A program made the translations under genes and the position numbers. From Pseudoalteromonas sp. Scap06 (GTDB lineage Bacteria; Pseudomonadota; Gammaproteobacteria; Enterobacterales; Alteromonadaceae): a DNA stretch of 64,000 nt. This document shows positions 18,827 through 28,213 of the stretch, piece by piece. The notes under the pieces are model-generated. The model was not told the DNA's origin, made no database searches, and saw only the letters and a list, made by a program, of their open reading frames with translations. Location of the stretch: assembly GCF_013394165.1 (NCBI RefSeq), contig NZ_CP041330.1, positions 620,001-684,000 on the forward strand. Reading direction: 5' to 3'. The stretch's first letter is position 1; each line of letters opens with the position of its first letter.

Positions 18827-19984
18827 TTAGAGCGCTAGTAAACTGTGCTCTAACATAGTTTGAATTTGTTTTACTATTTTAGCTTCGGTTTCGGGTTCAA
18901 ACTGAGCAATTCGCGGGGTGTGAATATGCCCTGTCGGGATATCTGAGTTTAGCTGGTTACGAAGGCGAATACTTCGATACGAAATTTCGTTAGATAAATA
19001 ACCACCGCCACCGCCGCGCACTGCAGTTGACTCTTTTAATTCGTCAAAACTGTTAGGCTCAAAGTCTTTTTTGAGGGTAATAACATGGCGGTTATCATTA
19101 ATCGCAAAAGAGCCTTTTGCCTTTAGCATAGCGCTAACAGGTAAGCTAAACTCTACAAACTCAGTTCCGGGTAATGGGCGGTCGTGTAAGCTTGGAATGA
19201 GCGGCGCTGTTTTGGTACCGCCATATACTATATTGGCGTTGTCGGGGGCTGTTACACTGCGGCGCTTACCTGGAAAGCGCTCAAGATCAAAATCCTTACT
19301 ACCCATACTAACGGTAACCACCATATCCACATTATTAAGTGCGTAATAAGGGGCAAGTAAGGACTCTATGATGCCCTGATCAAAGTCTTCATATCGCACA
19401 GGCACCATTACAGTGTTTATTTCAGCACTAATCCCTTTATAGTTTATTACTTGGCCATCAAGAAGCAACGCAGCTACGCCCGATGGGTTACTTTGGTTTA
19501 TATTTCTATCAAGTAAAAATGGGTCAAACCCAGTTAGTAGTATCTTTTTAGTGGTGTTTTGTGAGTAGCTTAGGTCTGTGCGACCTCGGCTTCCGTTTTC
19601 TAGTAACGTTAATAACACTGTTTGCTGCGCGGTGCTCAGCGAAAATGCAGGTTTTGTGGTACGAATTATTTTACTTGATTGTAAGCGAGCCCAATAAAGT
19701 GCGCGATCATCTAAGTTTTGCGTTGTAGTGATGCGTTTTTTTGCACTAAACCATAATCGTTTTGAGTAGTCATTAACGGCATCTACGGCTTGTGCATAGC
19801 TTGAGAGTGACTTGAACTGCTGCTCAAATTGATTAACTTCGCTGGCAAAAGCGCTTAGTACGGCTGGCATCGCTTGGCTGGCTTTTTCAATTCGCAATTC
19901 TTCTGGGGTTAGCGGTGTGTTTAAATTGGCTAAAGTACTAAAAGAAGAAAATATTAAACTTGTGGCAATCAGTGTTTTTATCAT
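18827..19984 (-). CDS. exported pyroglutamyl-peptidase I-like protein (peptidase C15 fold) with Ser in place of Cys
   Basis: The protein has 385 residues against about 215 in classical enzymes. It starts with a signal peptide (ending TLANL) and has an extra N-terminal region of about 140 residues. The C15 core begins at KILLTGFDPF with NPSG. The family's catalytic Glu aligns with Glu235 in DLERF, and His with His355 in GHIHTP. The position of the catalytic Cys in the family motif (YxCN) reads YLSN, with Ser331. It may be a serine variant, a binding protein or inactive. A hairpin terminator follows. Confidence 0.75.
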   Translation of the reverse strand: MIKTLIATSLIFSSFSTLANLNTPLTPEELRIEKASQAMPAVLSAFASEVNQFEQQFKSLSSYAQAVDAVNDYSKRLWFSAKKRITTTQNLDDRALYWARLQSSKIIRTTKPAFSLSTAQQTVLLTLLENGSRGRTDLSYSQNTTKKILLTGFDPFLLDRNINQSNPSGVAALLLDGQVINYKGISAEINTVMVPVRYEDFDQGIIESLLAPYYALNNVDMVVTVSMGSKDFDLERFPGKRRSVTAPDNANIVYGGTKTAPLIPSLHDRPLPGTEFVEFSLPVSAMLKAKGSFAINDNRHVITLKKDFEPNSFDELKESTAVRGGGGGYLSNEISYRSIRLRNQLNSDIPTGHIHTPRIAQFEPETEAKIVKQIQTMLEHSLLAL

Positions 19985-20198
19985 GATGTTCCTATACTAA
20001 GTCGTATTTGTTGCCTACTATCCTATGCCTAATAAGTGGGTGCAAATAAAATCGTTGGTTGGTTTTATGTTGAAAGCAGTATAAAACAGGCGCTAAATCA
20101 AAAACTACGGGTATTTTATTAAAAAAGAGTCTTAACTCTGTGATGGGTTTAGCTACAATGGGGCTGTGTATTTTTTAGTTTTTTACTTTTAGGCAGCT

Positions 20199-20705
20199 AT
20201 GCAACTTATTCAAATAGATAAAGCACGTTATCGTAAACATTTAAATCGCGTTATTGTCGGCTGTGCAGCAGGTTTAGCTGTGGGCAGTTTAGCAATTTCA
20301 CAAACCTTAATTGCATTATTTCCCGATGAAAGTGGTAGTCATTTTCATTGGAACTTATTAGGCGTAATTGTTACGAGTATTGGCATTGGCTGGTTGTTAA
20401 ATAAATACCGAACACATCCTTTTATGACCGAGGTGGTGTATGTGTGGGAGCTTAAAAAAGCGCTTAATAAAATCACTCGTAAAATGGCTAAGCTAAAAGC
20501 GGCGGGACGAGAAGGTAACCCCGATGCATTATTGGCGATTCAATATAGTTATGCGGGCTCACGATTATTATGGCAGCTTGACGATAACACCATCACTATG
20601 GATGATTTAGCGATTAAACAAGCCGAGTTAGATAGCGTTGCGGCCAAGTTCAACTTAACCTTAAATGCTGATGACTACAATGATGCAATTTTAAAGCAGT
20701 TTTAA
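20199..20705 (+). CDS. DUF3087 family membrane protein
   Basis: The 168-residue protein has two membrane helices (about 18-43 and 54-70). A soluble helical C-terminal region with the pattern YVWELKKALNKI and SRLLWQLDDNTI follows. This matches the gammaproteobacterial DUF3087 family, whose function is unknown. The gene is monocistronic. Confidence 0.75.
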   Translation: MQLIQIDKARYRKHLNRVIVGCAAGLAVGSLAISQTLIALFPDESGSHFHWNLLGVIVTSIGIGWLLNKYRTHPFMTEVVYVWELKKALNKITRKMAKLKAAGREGNPDALLAIQYSYAGSRLLWQLDDNTITMDDLAIKQAELDSVAAKFNLTLNADDYNDAILKQF

Positions 20706-20872
20706 GTTATAGGGATTGCAAAAATCATAACCCTCTAAGGCCTTCTGCTTTTTTCTTACGTATGAAAAACACGTATGTTTAGTGCTTAAGCAACTGGAAG
20801 GCTAGCAAAAACTATTAGCCTCATTAAAATAACGTTTATTACTGATTTTTTGCAAAAGCTTGGGAGTCATAA

Positions 20873-21322
20873 GTGAAAAGAGTACTAATAGTGTGTTTGG
20901 GAAATATATGCCGTTCACCTACCGCAGAGGCGGTATTAAAAGCTCGCGCTAAAAAGTTAGGTATTGATCTGCTAGTGGACTCGGCAGGGACTATTGGTCA
21001 TCACGAAGGTAATCAACCAGATAGGCGCTCAATGCAGGCTGGTGAAAAACGCGGTTATAGTTTTAAAGGTATTTTTTCGCGCAAGGTGCGTAGTAGTGAT
21101 TTTAGCGAGTTTGACCTTATTTTAGCAGCCGATAAACAAAACCTGTCGGATTTAACCGCACGTTGCCCTGAACATTTGCAGTACAAGCTTGCGTTGTTTT
21201 TAGAGTATGGCGAGCAAGCACAAAGCGCAATTCCCGATCCTTACTATGGCGGTGATGATGGCTTTGAAAAGGTACTTGATTTAATAGAGGCCGCCAGCGA
21301 TAACATACTGGCTAAGATTTAA
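20873..21322 (+). CDS. low molecular weight protein-tyrosine phosphatase
   Basis: The start is GTG 20873, directly before the family core. The 149-residue product has the phosphate loop CLGNICRS (nucleophile Cys8, Arg14). The general-acid Asp lies in the motif IPDPYYGG near residue 119. Such enzymes dephosphorylate tyrosine kinases of capsule export, or arsenate in related forms; no kinase or capsule genes lie nearby, so the substrate is open. Confidence 0.9.
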   Translation: MKRVLIVCLGNICRSPTAEAVLKARAKKLGIDLLVDSAGTIGHHEGNQPDRRSMQAGEKRGYSFKGIFSRKVRSSDFSEFDLILAADKQNLSDLTARCPEHLQYKLALFLEYGEQAQSAIPDPYYGGDDGFEKVLDLIEAASDNILAKI

Positions 21323-21422
21323 TCCCTATTTTTATTATTAAAGTTAAATTTAACAAGCTTTTTTTCGTATTGCACTGCGTCCCTAAAGTAAGTACATTTT
21401 ATGCTCACTCAGAGGGGAACTT

Positions 21423-21935
21423 ATGAAAACAAAAATATTACTACTCGTTTTATCCATTGCTTCTTACTCTAGTGCTGCCAACGAGATTAGTTTTTCGGTT
21501 GGGGGAGGCTATCCTTATTTAGTTATTCCTGAAGTGTCTTTATCATCTAACGACAACACACAGCGCTGGTATGCAAACTATAAACTAGGCCTAGATGATG
21601 GATTTTCAGCAGGTTTTGAACAAGCAGTAAGTGATAATAAAAAGCATGCTTTTGGTGCACTTGTGGGCGCTATTGGCGCAAGAGATACTGATAAAAAGTG
21701 TGAAAGTTCAACAAATGACGATATAGCAAGTGAATTTGGTAATATTATAGGTTGTGCAATTAGCGGTATTTTTGATGAAGAAACCACTAACGGTGTAGGG
21801 CTTACTTACAGCTATAACTTTAATGGGTTAAACAACTCCGGTTTTAGACTGGAATTAGATATAGGCTACGGAAAAGCAAGTGATAGTAACGAAAAAAGAG
21901 CGGATGGCGGTATTAGTTTAAGCTATGAATTTTAA
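21423..21935 (+). CDS. exported beta-rich protein, probable outer-membrane protein
   Basis: The 170-residue protein has a signal peptide (about 1-19, ending SSAA) and a strong GAGGGG site before the ATG. Alternating hydrophobic and polar strands, frequent glycine and a C-terminal aromatic (SLSYEF) are typical of small outer-membrane barrels. Two cysteines (KCESS, GCAIS) could form a disulfide. I do not recognise the family. Confidence 0.65.
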   Translation: MKTKILLLVLSIASYSSAANEISFSVGGGYPYLVIPEVSLSSNDNTQRWYANYKLGLDDGFSAGFEQAVSDNKKHAFGALVGAIGARDTDKKCESSTNDDIASEFGNIIGCAISGIFDEETTNGVGLTYSYNFNGLNNSGFRLELDIGYGKASDSNEKRADGGISLSYEF

Positions 21936-21960
21936 CTGCTCTGAGAATAGCAATTGAAGC

Positions 21961-21990
21961 AAAAGGCGCTCATCGCGCCTTGTTATAGTT
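21961..21990. terminator. bidirectional terminator
   Basis: Arms AAGGCGC and GCGCCTT around TCATC sit between the convergent stops of the barrel-like protein gene and the TonB/TPR gene. Confidence 0.6.
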
Positions 21991-21992
21991 AG

Positions 21993-23090
21993 TTAACGTT
22001 TTACTTTAAAATCGAGCTGTACTTTAGAAGTTGCTGCAACCGCTTTTCCATTTTCAAATTTAGGGGCATAGCGCCATTGCTCTAATGCTTCTACTGCCGA
22101 CTTTTCAAAGGCCAAGCCACCCTCAGAGCTAAGTACTTGCAGATTTTTTACAAAGCCAGATTCATTGACTTCAAACTCCATAACTACGCTGCCATCTTTG
22201 CTAAATCGCGCTTTGTTTTTAGGGTATTTAGGTTCAACGCGGTATAGTGGTGTTTGCTCTTGGCTTTCTTTCCACGGCACCATTTTAGCTATCGCGATAC
22301 AGTGTTTAGTGGCTTCATCACTTTTGCCTTGTTTTTCATACAAGCCAATTAATCTTGAATGTGCGGTAAGCTCGGCGGTGTGATCGTAATTTAAGTTTTC
22401 ATCAAATACCTTTACTACGCGATTAAGTCGTTCAATTGCTTGAGTGTATCTTTTTCTACCCTCAGCAAACGACGCCATTAAAAAGTCAGCTTTTATTCGT
22501 TCAACCGAGTTTTCAGGTAAGTTAGCTTGATAGTACTCATCGGCTTCTTCTAAGTAGTTTTTAGCTTCATGGTATTTTTCGTAGCCGAATTTATTGGCTA
22601 ATATGGTTGCCGCTTCTAATTTCATGTCAGCCAAAAATTTAGGTTTGTTTTGCGTATTTGCTATTGCAATCACTTGATCTAAATAATAATCCGCTTTTTG
22701 AGCTGAGGGCGCAAAATTAGCCATACCAACTAAAGAATCAACGGTTTCTAACGATTTTTTACCATGGTTATTAACAGAAATAGTATAGGCTTGCTGGTAA
22801 AGTGAAAAACGCTTTTCAATCCATTTTTTGCCATAGCCATTAATTGATTTTGCATAGTTAATAGCTAAGTTTGCGGTGTTATCTGAATTATCACCGTAAA
22901 CAGATTTACCTAATGTATAAGCACGCTCGGCAGTTTGTTGTACATTGTCTGCAGCTTTAACCGCATCCAGGTAACTTTGATAAGCATTGTTAAATTCTAC
23001 TTGAGAGGTAGTTACTTGCTCTGCCTGTGAGGTGGAACACAGTACTGATAAACTTAAGCCCATCAGTAATACACGTTTATTTAGTTTCAT
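21993..23090 (-). CDS. TonB family protein with TPR-like helices
   Basis: I start at the ATG at 23090 (MKLNKRVLLMG), which has AGGGA five bases upstream and opens a signal peptide ending TSQA. The longer frame has no such site. The 365-residue protein has a helical, TPR-like middle (about 60-255). The TonB C-terminal fold begins at PLYRVEPKYP and includes FEVNESGFVKNLQV and ALEQWRYAP. There is no N-terminal membrane anchor, so it is probably periplasmic and not a classic ExbBD partner. Many marine bacteria carry such proteins; the client is unknown. Confidence 0.8.
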   Translation of the reverse strand: MKLNKRVLLMGLSLSVLCSTSQAEQVTTSQVEFNNAYQSYLDAVKAADNVQQTAERAYTLGKSVYGDNSDNTANLAINYAKSINGYGKKWIEKRFSLYQQAYTISVNNHGKKSLETVDSLVGMANFAPSAQKADYYLDQVIAIANTQNKPKFLADMKLEAATILANKFGYEKYHEAKNYLEEADEYYQANLPENSVERIKADFLMASFAEGRKRYTQAIERLNRVVKVFDENLNYDHTAELTAHSRLIGLYEKQGKSDEATKHCIAIAKMVPWKESQEQTPLYRVEPKYPKNKARFSKDGSVVMEFEVNESGFVKNLQVLSSEGGLAFEKSAVEALEQWRYAPKFENGKAVAATSKVQLDFKVKR

Positions 23091-23229
23091 AATGATCCCT
23101 ATTATTTGTCGGTGGTAAATTAGCAAATCCTTATGTGTATGTCATCATTTTAGGTAAACCAAGGTAAATATGCGTTGCTAATATATTTATGCTTACATAT
23201 TGAAAATAGCCGCTGTCGTCGCAATATAT

Positions 23230-23256
23230 TTGACATTACTTAGGGTGTACTACGAT
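23230..23256 (+). promoter_or_regulatory. possible sigma-70 promoter of ribA
   Basis: TTGACA at 23230-23235 and TACGAT at 23251-23256 are 15 bases apart, shorter than the ideal 17. The fit of the -35 box is perfect. No FMN riboswitch is evident between here and the start. Confidence 0.3.
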
Positions 23257-23322
23257 CCAATTTTGAACTTTTGTGATATTATCACTTTATCGTGTCGTAG
23301 TTTTTTAATATTTGGATTGGTC

Positions 23323-23946
23323 GTGGCGCAAGTAAGAGCAAGAGTCCAGCTTAATGTTGGCAAAAATAGTGATATTCCTGCAGAAATTATCTCGTTTAGT
23401 GGCTTAAAAGATGGCCAAGAGCATGTTGCTTTAGTATTTAATAACGCCGATACCCAGCAAGGTGTCCCACTTATTCGTATGCATTCTGAATGTTTAACCG
23501 GTGATGTATTTCATTCGTCACGCTGTGATTGTGGTGAGCAGTTAAACGAGTGTATTGAAATGATGCATGAGCAGGGCGGTATTTTACTTTATTTACGCCA
23601 AGAAGGGCGTGGTATTGGTTTATATAATAAAATTGATGCGTATGTACTGCAATCACAAGGTATGAATACTTACGAAGCTAATAACCATTTAGGTTTTGCT
23701 GATGACTTACGTGACTTTTCAGATGCAGTGTTAATGCTCAATGCGCTTAATTTAAAGCACGTTAAATTAATGACTAATAACCCTAAAAAGCTCAATGCAT
23801 TAAAAGATGCAGGTATAGAAGTTGATTCTGTTGTGGGTACTCATGCTCACATTAAAGCTGGGCTTTCAGGTAATAAAGCGTATTTAGAGACAAAGATTAA
23901 GCATGGCTCTCACATGCTAGATATTAAGAAAATTAAAAAACCTTAG
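23323..23946 (+). CDS. ribA: GTP cyclohydrolase II
   Basis: The product has 207 residues from GTG 23323 ([10 protein letters not shown]), which matches the family start; an in-frame ATG 123 bases upstream would add a non-conserved hydrophobic tail. It opens GTP to begin riboflavin synthesis. The zinc cysteines lie in [32 protein letters not shown] and NNPKKL carry the active-site Arg and nucleotide-binding residues. It is a stand-alone enzyme without a DHBP synthase part. Its stop codon is embedded in the inverted repeat of the element that follows. Confidence 0.88.
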   Translation: MAQVRARVQLNVGKNSDIPAEIISFSGLKDGQEHVALVFNNADTQQGVPLIRMHSECLTGDVFHSSRCDCGEQLNECIEMMHEQGGILLYLRQEGRGIGLYNKIDAYVLQSQGMNTYEANNHLGFADDLRDFSDAVLMLNALNLKHVKLMTNNPKKLNALKDAGIEVDSVVGTHAHIKAGLSGNKAYLETKIKHGSHMLDIKKIKKP

Positions 23947-24259
23947 GGTCTGTTGACCTTTCAAGGTTAAATTTTCAGCAGTCTGTTTGGTATTTAGGCA
24001 AGGCAGAGCCTATGTGGTGTGGTTATTCCCCATAAATATGCGATAACGCAGCATCAATGCCAAACAGGCGCTGCCCGAAGGGTTCTGCCTAGGGGCGATT
24101 TACTCTTTGTTGCCTACATGGATGTAGGTAAGGGGCGTGAGCAGGACGCGGAAGCTTTGCTCGGTTTTGACTTAGCCCACTAGGTTACAAACCTCGCGCC
24201 GCGATTAAATCGCCCCTAGTTTGAACAAATTTTAATCCGTAAAGGGCAGCAGACCCTAA
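23943..24259. repeat. MITE-like inverted-repeat element after ribA
   Basis: The 317-bp non-coding block is bounded by near-perfect inverted repeats: TTAGGGTCTGTTGACCTTT on the left matches the complement of the right end at 24241-24259 with two differences. A TA dinucleotide lies outside each GGGTCTG/CAGACCC terminus. Inside is a second perfect 13-bp pair (24090-24102 and 24206-24218, TAGGGGCGATTTA) and a CCTACAT/ATGTAGG hairpin. It has no open frame of note and higher GC than its surroundings. It resembles a non-autonomous transposon or a large intergenic repeat. Confidence 0.7.
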
Positions 24260-24302
24260 TATTAACGGCATTTATCGCCGCCACCTATGTAATACCAACC
24301 AG

Positions 24303-24331
24303 CGCCGAGTTATACTCGGCGTGTTTTGTTT
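24303..24331 (+). terminator. terminator after the ribA element
   Basis: Perfect arms CGCCGAGT and ACTCGGCG with a TAT loop run into TGTTTTGTTTT, just 15 bases before the next start codon. Confidence 0.6.
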
Positions 24332-24346
24332 TAATTAAGAGCAAGT

Positions 24347-25135
24347 ATGTCTACACAATTACGAATTTTTAAAGCGGATGCGGCATTAAAATGGTTTAAA
24401 GCGGGTTGGCTAATTTTTAAAACTCAGCCATTAACTTTTATTTTTATGCATTTGTTTATTGGCATTGTTGGCTTGTTGTCGTTATTTTTGCCGGTATTAC
24501 AAATAGCTGCAGCATTGGCTACACCATTTTTAACCGCTGGTTTTTATCAAGCCGTGCTTACCAAGCAGCAGGGCGGAAAAATTATGTTAGCCGACATTTT
24601 GAAGCCCTTTTCAGCCAAAGGAAATCGGTTAGGCTTATTTCGCTTAGCGCTTTATCAAATGGGGGCCGGTATTTTAATTGCCCTGCTTGCCAATGGGTTA
24701 TTTGCTGATGCAATGGCGGTTATGACACAGCCAGACCTAGATCCAAACACCGCCGTTAGCCAAATGCTTGAGAGTATTTCGCTTGCAAACGTGGCATTGT
24801 TTTTAATTGCGCTCTCAATTTACTTTACTTCGTTTGCCTACGCAGTACCGCTGGTTTATTTTAATAAAGAGCAACGTATTTTAAATGCCTTAAAAAGTTC
24901 GTTTATGGTGTTTTATTATAATATTTTACCATTAAGTGTTTATGGTATTATTTGCGCATTATTAATGGTGGTGTCGATGTTCTTATCGCTACTACCGCTG
25001 TTGATTTTAATGCCAATTTGCTACATTAGTTTCTTTGTATCTTATCAGGCTATTTTTATGCCCGTTGTGCCACCAAGTGATGACAGTAACATTAAGCCTT
25101 TAAGTAGCGAGCAAAGCGGGCGCTTTGACGCTTAA
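24347..25135 (+). CDS. BPSS1780-type integral membrane protein
   Basis: The 262-residue protein starts with a conserved soluble stretch (RIFKADAALKWFKAGWLIFK). It then has five to six hydrophobic helices, the general form of the BPSS1780/DUF2189-like membrane protein family. Function is unknown. Its TAA overlaps the next gene's ATG by one base (TAATG), so it is co-translated with recX. Confidence 0.7.
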   Translation: MSTQLRIFKADAALKWFKAGWLIFKTQPLTFIFMHLFIGIVGLLSLFLPVLQIAAALATPFLTAGFYQAVLTKQQGGKIMLADILKPFSAKGNRLGLFRLALYQMGAGILIALLANGLFADAMAVMTQPDLDPNTAVSQMLESISLANVALFLIALSIYFTSFAYAVPLVYFNKEQRILNALKSSFMVFYYNILPLSVYGIICALLMVVSMFLSLLPLLILMPICYISFFVSYQAIFMPVVPPSDDSNIKPLSSEQSGRFDA

Positions 25136-25587
25136 TGGATGATACATTAAAACAAAAGTTAAAAAACTATGTGCTTTGGTTACTAGGAAGGCAAGAGTAT
25201 TCGCGCCGAGAGTTAACTCAAAAGTTACAGCAAAGAGAAGCAACCGATGAATTCATAGAAAACCTGCTTGATTGGTGTGAAAAGCACAACTTTATTAACG
25301 AGCAGCGTTACTGTGAAGGGTTTGTAAGAAAACACATATTTAAATGCCATGGCTTAAAGCGAATTCAAAGTGAAGCCATGAGTAAAGGGATTGATAGAGC
25401 ACTGCTTGAAACAGTGGTTGATGAGCTGGAAATAGATTGGTTTGAGCTCGCGCAGGAAGCGTACAACAAAAAATATTCAACGACACCGGCAAACCTCGAG
25501 TACAAAGAAAAAGCTAAGCGCGTGCGCTACTTAATGTATCGAGGTTTTAGCTATGATCAAATAAATTTTGCAATGCAAGCACAGTAA
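25135..25587 (+). CDS. recX: RecX regulatory protein
   Basis: The 150-residue protein is built of three-helix RecX repeats. It has the N-terminal LLGRQEYSRRELTQKL motif, the middle RYCEGFVRKHI and the C-terminal AKRVRYLMYRGFSYDQI. RecX caps RecA filaments and lowers recombinase activity. recA is not adjacent here; the gene is followed 20 bases later by alaS, an order also seen in other gammaproteobacteria. Confidence 0.85.
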   Translation: MDDTLKQKLKNYVLWLLGRQEYSRRELTQKLQQREATDEFIENLLDWCEKHNFINEQRYCEGFVRKHIFKCHGLKRIQSEAMSKGIDRALLETVVDELEIDWFELAQEAYNKKYSTTPANLEYKEKAKRVRYLMYRGFSYDQINFAMQAQ

Positions 25588-25606
25588 ATACAGGTGAGAC
25601 TTTCAC

Positions 25607-28207
25607 ATGCAGCACATGACTACCGCACAAATTAGGCAACAGTTTTTAGACTTCTTTGCCAGCAAACAACACCAAGTTGTTCCTTCTAGTTCGCTTATAC
25701 CGGGTAACGATGCCACGTTGTTATTTAATAATGCCGGTATGGTGCAATTTAAAGATGTATTTTTAGGCGCCGAAAGCCGCCCTTATACACGCGCAACTAG
25801 CTCTCAGCGTTGTGTGCGTGCTGGTGGTAAACACAACGATTTAGAAAATGTTGGTTACACAGCACGTCACCATACCTTTTTCGAAATGCTAGGTAATTTC
25901 AGCTTTGGTGATTACTTTAAGCAAGATGCAATTAAATTTGCGTGGGAGTTTTTAACTGAGGTTGTAAAACTACCAAAAGAAAAGCTGTTAGTGACCATTT
26001 ACCATGATGACGAAGAAGCCTTTGGCTACTGGGCTAACGATATAGGTTTACCTGAAGATCGTATTATTCGTATTGCAACGAGCGATAATTTTTGGTCTAT
26101 GGGTGATACCGGCCCTTGTGGTCCATGTTCTGAAATATTTTATGATCACGGTGAGCACATTTGGGGTGGTCCTCCGGGCACTCCTGAAGAAGATGGCGAC
26201 CGTTTCATTGAAATTTGGAACTTAGTATTTATGCAATACAACCGTCAAAGTGACGGGACTATGGAGCCACTTCCTAAGCAATCTGTTGATACTGGTATGG
26301 GCCTTGAGCGTATTTCAGCTATTTTACAAGGTGTGCATTCAAACTACGAAATCGATTTATTCCAAGGCTTAATTGCCGCCGCTGCAAGCGTTACTAATGC
26401 ACAAGATATGGATGATAAATCGCTTCGCGTGGTGGCGGATCATATTCGTTCGTGTGCGTTTTTAATTTCAGATGGGGTTATGCCATCAAATGAAGGCCGT
26501 GGTTATGTATTGCGTCGTATTATTCGTCGTGCAGTACGTCACGGTAATAAGTTAGGTGCTAAAGGCGCGTTTTTCTATAAATTGGTTTCTGCACTTATTG
26601 AGCAAATGGGTCAAGCGTACCCAGAGCTTGCTAAGCAACAAGAAATTATTGAAAAAGTACTGCGTATTGAAGAAGAGCAGTTTGGTAAAACGCTTGAGCG
26701 TGGTTTAGCTATTTTAGAAGAAAGCTTGAGTGATTTAACCGGGGATGTGATCCCAGGTGACTTAGTATTTAAACTTTACGATACCTATGGTTTCCCTGCC
26801 GATTTAACAGCCGATGTAGCGCGTGAGCGCCAAATGACCATTGACCATCAAGGTTTTGAAGCATGTATGGCAGTGCAACGTAAAACAGCACAGCAAGCGG
26901 GCAAATTTGGTGCAGATTATAACGAGCAATTAAAATCAGACAAGCATACTGATTTTAAAGGCTACGATAGTAATCATTACCGTGGCACTGTGGTAGAAAT
27001 TTTTGCCGGTGGCGAATCGGTATCGTTATTAGAAGATGGTCAGCAAGGTATTATTGTTTTAGACCGTACTCCGTTTTACGCTGAATCAGGCGGCCAAATT
27101 GGTGATAGCGGTACAATTACTGTTGCCGGTGGTGAGTTTAATGTAACAAATACCACTAAATTGGGTAATGCTTTTGCTCATCATGGAACAGTTCAAGGGC
27201 GTATTGGCGTTAACGATAAAGTGGATGCGACTATTGACGATGCGCGTCGTGAAAGCATTAAGAAAAATCACACAGCTACGCACATTTTACATGAAGCATT
27301 GCGTCAGCTTTTAGGTGAGCACGTATCGCAAAAAGGCTCACTTGTGCAGCCAGAACGCCTGCGTTTTGACTTCTCACATTTTGAAGCAGTGACCAAACAA
27401 GAACTGCGCGAAATTGAACGTGTAGTAAATGACGAAATTCGTCGTAACTTTGCACTTAACACTGAGCTAATGGCAATTGATGATGCTAAAGCAAAAGGTG
27501 CTATGGCATTGTTTGGCGAAAAGTACGATGACGAAGTACGTGTAGTAACCATAGGTGATTACTCAATTGAGCTTTGTGGTGGTACACACGTAGAGCGTGC
27601 AGGTGACATTGGTTTATTCAAAATTGTATCTGAAAGCGGTATTGCTGCCGGTGTTCGTCGTATTGAAGCGGTAACCGGTGCAGAAGCAATCGCGTATGTT
27701 AATGAACAAGAACAGCAATTAGCAGATGTTGCCGCGCTTGTAAAAGGTGACAGTGCGTCAGTACTTGAAAAAGTAACTGCCTTACTTGAAAAGTCGAAAG
27801 GACTTGAAAAGCAAGTTGCCCAACTTAACGATAAACTAGCCAGTGCGGCAGGTGCATCATTACTTGATTCAGTGGTTGAAATTAATGGGGTTAAATTGTT
27901 AGTTGCCAACGTTGAAGGAACTGAATCAAAAGCGCTTCGTGGCATGGTTGATGACCTTAAAAATAAGATTGGCTCAGGCGTTATTGCTTTAGGTGTTGCC
28001 AGCGGTGATAAAGTAAGCCTAATTGCGGGTGTAACTAAAGACTTAACCGGTAAAGTAAAAGCGGGTGAGTTAGTTAACCACATGGCAGGCCAAGTAGGTG
28101 GTAAAGGCGGCGGTCGTCCAGATATGGCGCAAGCAGGTGGTTCTGAGCCACAAAACTTAACTGCAGCACTTGATAGTGTAACAGCTTGGTTAACTGAGCG
28201 TACTTAA
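25607..28207 (+). CDS. alaS: alanyl-tRNA synthetase
   Basis: The 866-residue enzyme charges tRNA-Ala and edits Ser/Gly errors. The N-terminal class II core includes [18 protein letters not shown], and the motif 2 and 3 blocks are intact. The editing domain has [12 protein letters not shown] (zinc His) and [13 protein letters not shown]. The C-terminal DHHA1-type region ends with [22 protein letters not shown] stands eight bases before ATG 25607. It is part of a recX-alaS-lysC-csrA run on one strand. Confidence 0.97.
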   Translation: MQHMTTAQIRQQFLDFFASKQHQVVPSSSLIPGNDATLLFNNAGMVQFKDVFLGAESRPYTRATSSQRCVRAGGKHNDLENVGYTARHHTFFEMLGNFSFGDYFKQDAIKFAWEFLTEVVKLPKEKLLVTIYHDDEEAFGYWANDIGLPEDRIIRIATSDNFWSMGDTGPCGPCSEIFYDHGEHIWGGPPGTPEEDGDRFIEIWNLVFMQYNRQSDGTMEPLPKQSVDTGMGLERISAILQGVHSNYEIDLFQGLIAAAASVTNAQDMDDKSLRVVADHIRSCAFLISDGVMPSNEGRGYVLRRIIRRAVRHGNKLGAKGAFFYKLVSALIEQMGQAYPELAKQQEIIEKVLRIEEEQFGKTLERGLAILEESLSDLTGDVIPGDLVFKLYDTYGFPADLTADVARERQMTIDHQGFEACMAVQRKTAQQAGKFGADYNEQLKSDKHTDFKGYDSNHYRGTVVEIFAGGESVSLLEDGQQGIIVLDRTPFYAESGGQIGDSGTITVAGGEFNVTNTTKLGNAFAHHGTVQGRIGVNDKVDATIDDARRESIKKNHTATHILHEALRQLLGEHVSQKGSLVQPERLRFDFSHFEAVTKQELREIERVVNDEIRRNFALNTELMAIDDAKAKGAMALFGEKYDDEVRVVTIGDYSIELCGGTHVERAGDIGLFKIVSESGIAAGVRRIEAVTGAEAIAYVNEQEQQLADVAALVKGDSASVLEKVTALLEKSKGLEKQVAQLNDKLASAAGASLLDSVVEINGVKLLVANVEGTESKALRGMVDDLKNKIGSGVIALGVASGDKVSLIAGVTKDLTGKVKAGELVNHMAGQVGGKGGGRPDMAQAGGSEPQNLTAALDSVTAWLTERT

Positions 28208-28213
28208 GCTTAA

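Noticed and set aside
23091..23322. FMN riboswitch upstream of ribA
   Set aside because: The leader shows none of the conserved RFN stem-loop blocks; only a possible promoter is seen.
27559..28083. 174-codon minus-strand frame inside alaS
   Set aside because: It is a serine-rich shadow of the conserved alaS C-terminal coding sequence and has no start signal.
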